Source: Allobosea sp. Root381
GTDB taxonomy: Bacteria > Pseudomonadota > Alphaproteobacteria > Rhizobiales > Beijerinckiaceae
DNA: 64,000 nucleotides
Assembly: GCF_001429395.1 (NCBI RefSeq)
Contig: NZ_LMJT01000044.1
Coordinates: forward strand, 1-64,000
Direction: 5' to 3'
In this document: positions 62,578 to 64,000 of the stretch, one piece after another
Layout: each line of letters begins with the position of its first letter
Numbering within the stretch: the stretch's first letter is position 1
The notes under the pieces: generated by a model
What the model was told of the DNA's origin: nothing
What the model saw: only the letters and a program-made list of their open reading frames with translations
The model's database searches: none
Translations under genes and position numbers: made by a program

Positions 62578-63482
62578 CAGACCTTCCTCGTCTGCAGCGT
62601 CGTGAACAACCCCTGCGGCTTGATCAGCAGCACCGCGACCATGATCAGATAGGGGATCAGCACGTCGAATTCCGGCGCGAAATAGACCGCGGCCGAACGC
62701 CCGAGCCCGATCATCAGGGCCGCCACCGCCGCCCCTTCGATCCGCCCGAGCCCCGCCGTCGCCGCCACGGCGAAGGAGAGCACAATCATGCCGGAACCGA
62801 TGCCGGGCGTCAGCGAGGTGGTGGCTGAAGAGAGCGCTCCGCCCAGCGCCGCCAGCGACGCGCCGATCATGAAGGTGAAGAGGTAGATGTTGGTCGCGTT
62901 GATGCCCATCGCCATCGCGGCCTCGCGGTCCTGCGTCACCGCTACGATGGCGCGACCGAAGGAGGTCCGCCGCAGGAACAGCCGCAGGCCGACGAGCACG
63001 GCCAGCGCCACGGCCGGGATCAGGATGAGCTGGTAGCTGGTGTAGTAGATGCCGAAGACCTCGACCGTGCCGAGCCAGTTCATCGGCGCGTTGGCGAAGA
63101 GCGGCCGCGTGCCGAAGATCACCTTCTGCGCATCCTCCAGGATCATGAAGACGGCGAAGGTCACGAGAAGCTGCAGCACCTCCTCCTTGCCGTAGATCCG
63201 CCGCAGCAGCAGCGCCTCGACGACGCCGCCGACCACGACGCCGACGAGGATCGCCGAAATCAGGAAGATCGGGAAGGACAGCCAGGTCGGCAGGCCCATT
63301 CCCGCCGCCGCCAACACCGCGCTCGCCGCGACATAGGCCCCGATCGCGTAGAACGAGCCATGGGCGACGTTGAGCACGCCGAGCACGCCGAAGATCAGCG
63401 ACAGCCCGACCGCGACCAGGAAGATCAGCGAGCCATAGGCGATGCCGTCGAGCGCGGCGAGGAAGAGCATTTCTGGAGGCAT
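62577..63482 (-). CDS. ABC transporter permease, LivH-type
   Basis: 301 residues with about eight membrane segments. GVLNVAHGSFYAIGAYVA and AVTQDREAAMAMGINATNIY are standard LivH motifs. It is the first permease of the LIV-type importer, after the binding-protein gene and a palindromic repeat. An ATG four codons later (63470) is an alternative start. Confidence 0.93.
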   Translation of the reverse strand: MPPEMLFLAALDGIAYGSLIFLVAVGLSLIFGVLGVLNVAHGSFYAIGAYVAASAVLAAAGMGLPTWLSFPIFLISAILVGVVVGGVVEALLLRRIYGKEEVLQLLVTFAVFMILEDAQKVIFGTRPLFANAPMNWLGTVEVFGIYYTSYQLILIPAVALAVLVGLRLFLRRTSFGRAIVAVTQDREAAMAMGINATNIYLFTFMIGASLAALGGALSSATTSLTPGIGSGMIVLSFAVAATAGLGRIEGAAVAALMIGLGRSAAVYFAPEFDVLIPYLIMVAVLLIKPQGLFTTLQTRKV

Positions 63483-63519
63483 TGCGGCCCGTTCTTCGGA
63501 GGTTCAGACCCCGCACCAC

Positions 63520-63606
63520 GTCATTGCGAGGGGCGAAGCGACGAAGCAATCCGGGGGGAGGTAGAGCTCTTCCGCTCCTGGATTGCTTCGCTACGCTCGC
63601 AATGAC
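63520..63606. repeat. Palindromic intergenic repeat, copy 2 of a homologous pair
   Basis: Outer arms GTCATTGCGAG (63520-63530) and CTCGCAATGAC (63596-63606) are perfect. Inner arms GAAGCAATCC (63543-63552) and GGATTGCTTC (63580-63589) are also perfect. It lies between binding-protein and permease genes, like the hairpins at 16081 and 47900. Confidence 0.75.
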
Positions 63607-63626
63607 GGATCAGCCTGTTGAGACGC

Positions 63627-64000
63627 TCACTTCGAATAATCGAAGGTCTCGATCGACTTGTCGTTGACCAGCTCGGGCTTCACCTTGGCGAACCAGTCGA
63701 GTGACTTCTCGCCGACCGGCGTCGTCACCAGCTTGCCGGGATAGAGCGCCATCTTGTCGTAGACCGCGAAGGGGAATTCCGGCACGCGCTTGGTGGTGCC
63801 GAGCATCTGGTCCTCGAGACCCTGATGGTCGGAGCGAATGGTGATCGTCCCCGTCAGCGACTTGAACTCCAGCCCCTCGAAGGCGGCGATGACCTGCTCC
63901 TTCGTCGGCCATTTGCCGCCGGCAGCCGCGCCGGCCTTCTCATAGGCCTTCACCAGTCCGGTCACGGCCTGGTTCATGTGGAAAGTCGGATAGATCGGAT
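63627..64000 (-). CDS. ABC transporter substrate-binding protein, LivK-type (C-terminal part; 5' end outside window)
   Basis: The last ~124 residues are present; the frame runs to the window edge (PIYPTFHMNQAVTGLVKAY). WPTKEQVIAAFEGLEF, SLTGTITIRSDHQGLEDQM and a final ETFDYSK match the C-terminal lobe of type I periplasmic binding proteins for branched-chain amino acids and related ligands. The conserved order binding protein-LivH-LivM-LivG-LivF supports this. Residues of the ligand site are mostly outside the window. Confidence 0.9.
   Translation of the reverse strand, partial: PIYPTFHMNQAVTGLVKAYEKAGAAAGGKWPTKEQVIAAFEGLEFKSLTGTITIRSDHQGLEDQMLGTTKRVPEFPFAVYDKMALYPGKLVTTPVGEKSLDWFAKVKPELVNDKSIETFDYSK

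Overview
The window is GC-rich DNA with tightly packed genes. Many adjacent genes overlap by ATGA or GTGA, and many transport systems are ABC-type. Gene content (M81 peptidase, ugp-like, liv-like and dpp-like transporters, HPK7-type kinase, T1SS/RTX proteins, SIP-type siderophore reductase) and the palindromic intergenic repeats (GTCAT...ATGAC) fit an alphaproteobacterium of the order Hyphomicrobiales, perhaps Bosea-like. The genus is an inference from style. I saw no tRNA, rRNA, CRISPR array, transposase or phage gene.

Layout. 1-5.1 kb: the 3' end of an autotransporter gene, a small zinc-ribbon gene, and a 1370-residue RTX protein that carries an SGNH hydrolase after cadherin/CSPG-like repeats. 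5.6-7.3 kb: a small conserved hypothetical and a YcaD-like MFS transporter. 7.4-19 kb: catabolic genes. A DmpA-type aminopeptidase, an RraA-like protein and a fused dihydroxyacetone kinase lie on the minus strand. An M81 (MlrC-like) peptidase, a YtcJ-like amidohydrolase, a peptide-type ABC binding protein with two permeases (no ATPase gene) and an aspartoacylase-like protein lie on the plus strand.

19-34.2 kb (minus strand) is the most unusual part: a type I secretion locus in the order giant RTX heme peroxidase (2998 aa), T1SS ATPase, an RTX protein with an N-terminal membrane anchor, and the HlyD adaptor. Intercistronic hairpins and an ATGA overlap suggest graded co-expression. A NarX-like sensor kinase diverges from the peroxidase gene; its likely partner LuxR-type regulator lies tail-to-tail with the kinase, the two reading frames overlapping by 61 bp.

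37-45 kb: a ugp-like sugar-phosphate ABC operon followed by an EEP-family hydrolase and an inositol-monophosphatase-like gene, with a phospholipase D/cardiolipin-synthase-like gene upstream; then an MgtC-like membrane protein and an L,D-transpeptidase. 46.4-50.8 kb: an XRE-cupin regulator divergent from a polar amino-acid/amine ABC transporter and a DadA/PuuB-like oxidase, with two palindromes between them. 50.9-57.1 kb: a siderophore-iron operon (AraC regulator, TonB receptor, esterase, binding protein, SIP reductase). 57.4-64 kb: a zinc alcohol dehydrogenase, an aldehyde dehydrogenase and a complete LIV-type ABC transporter whose binding-protein gene runs off the window.
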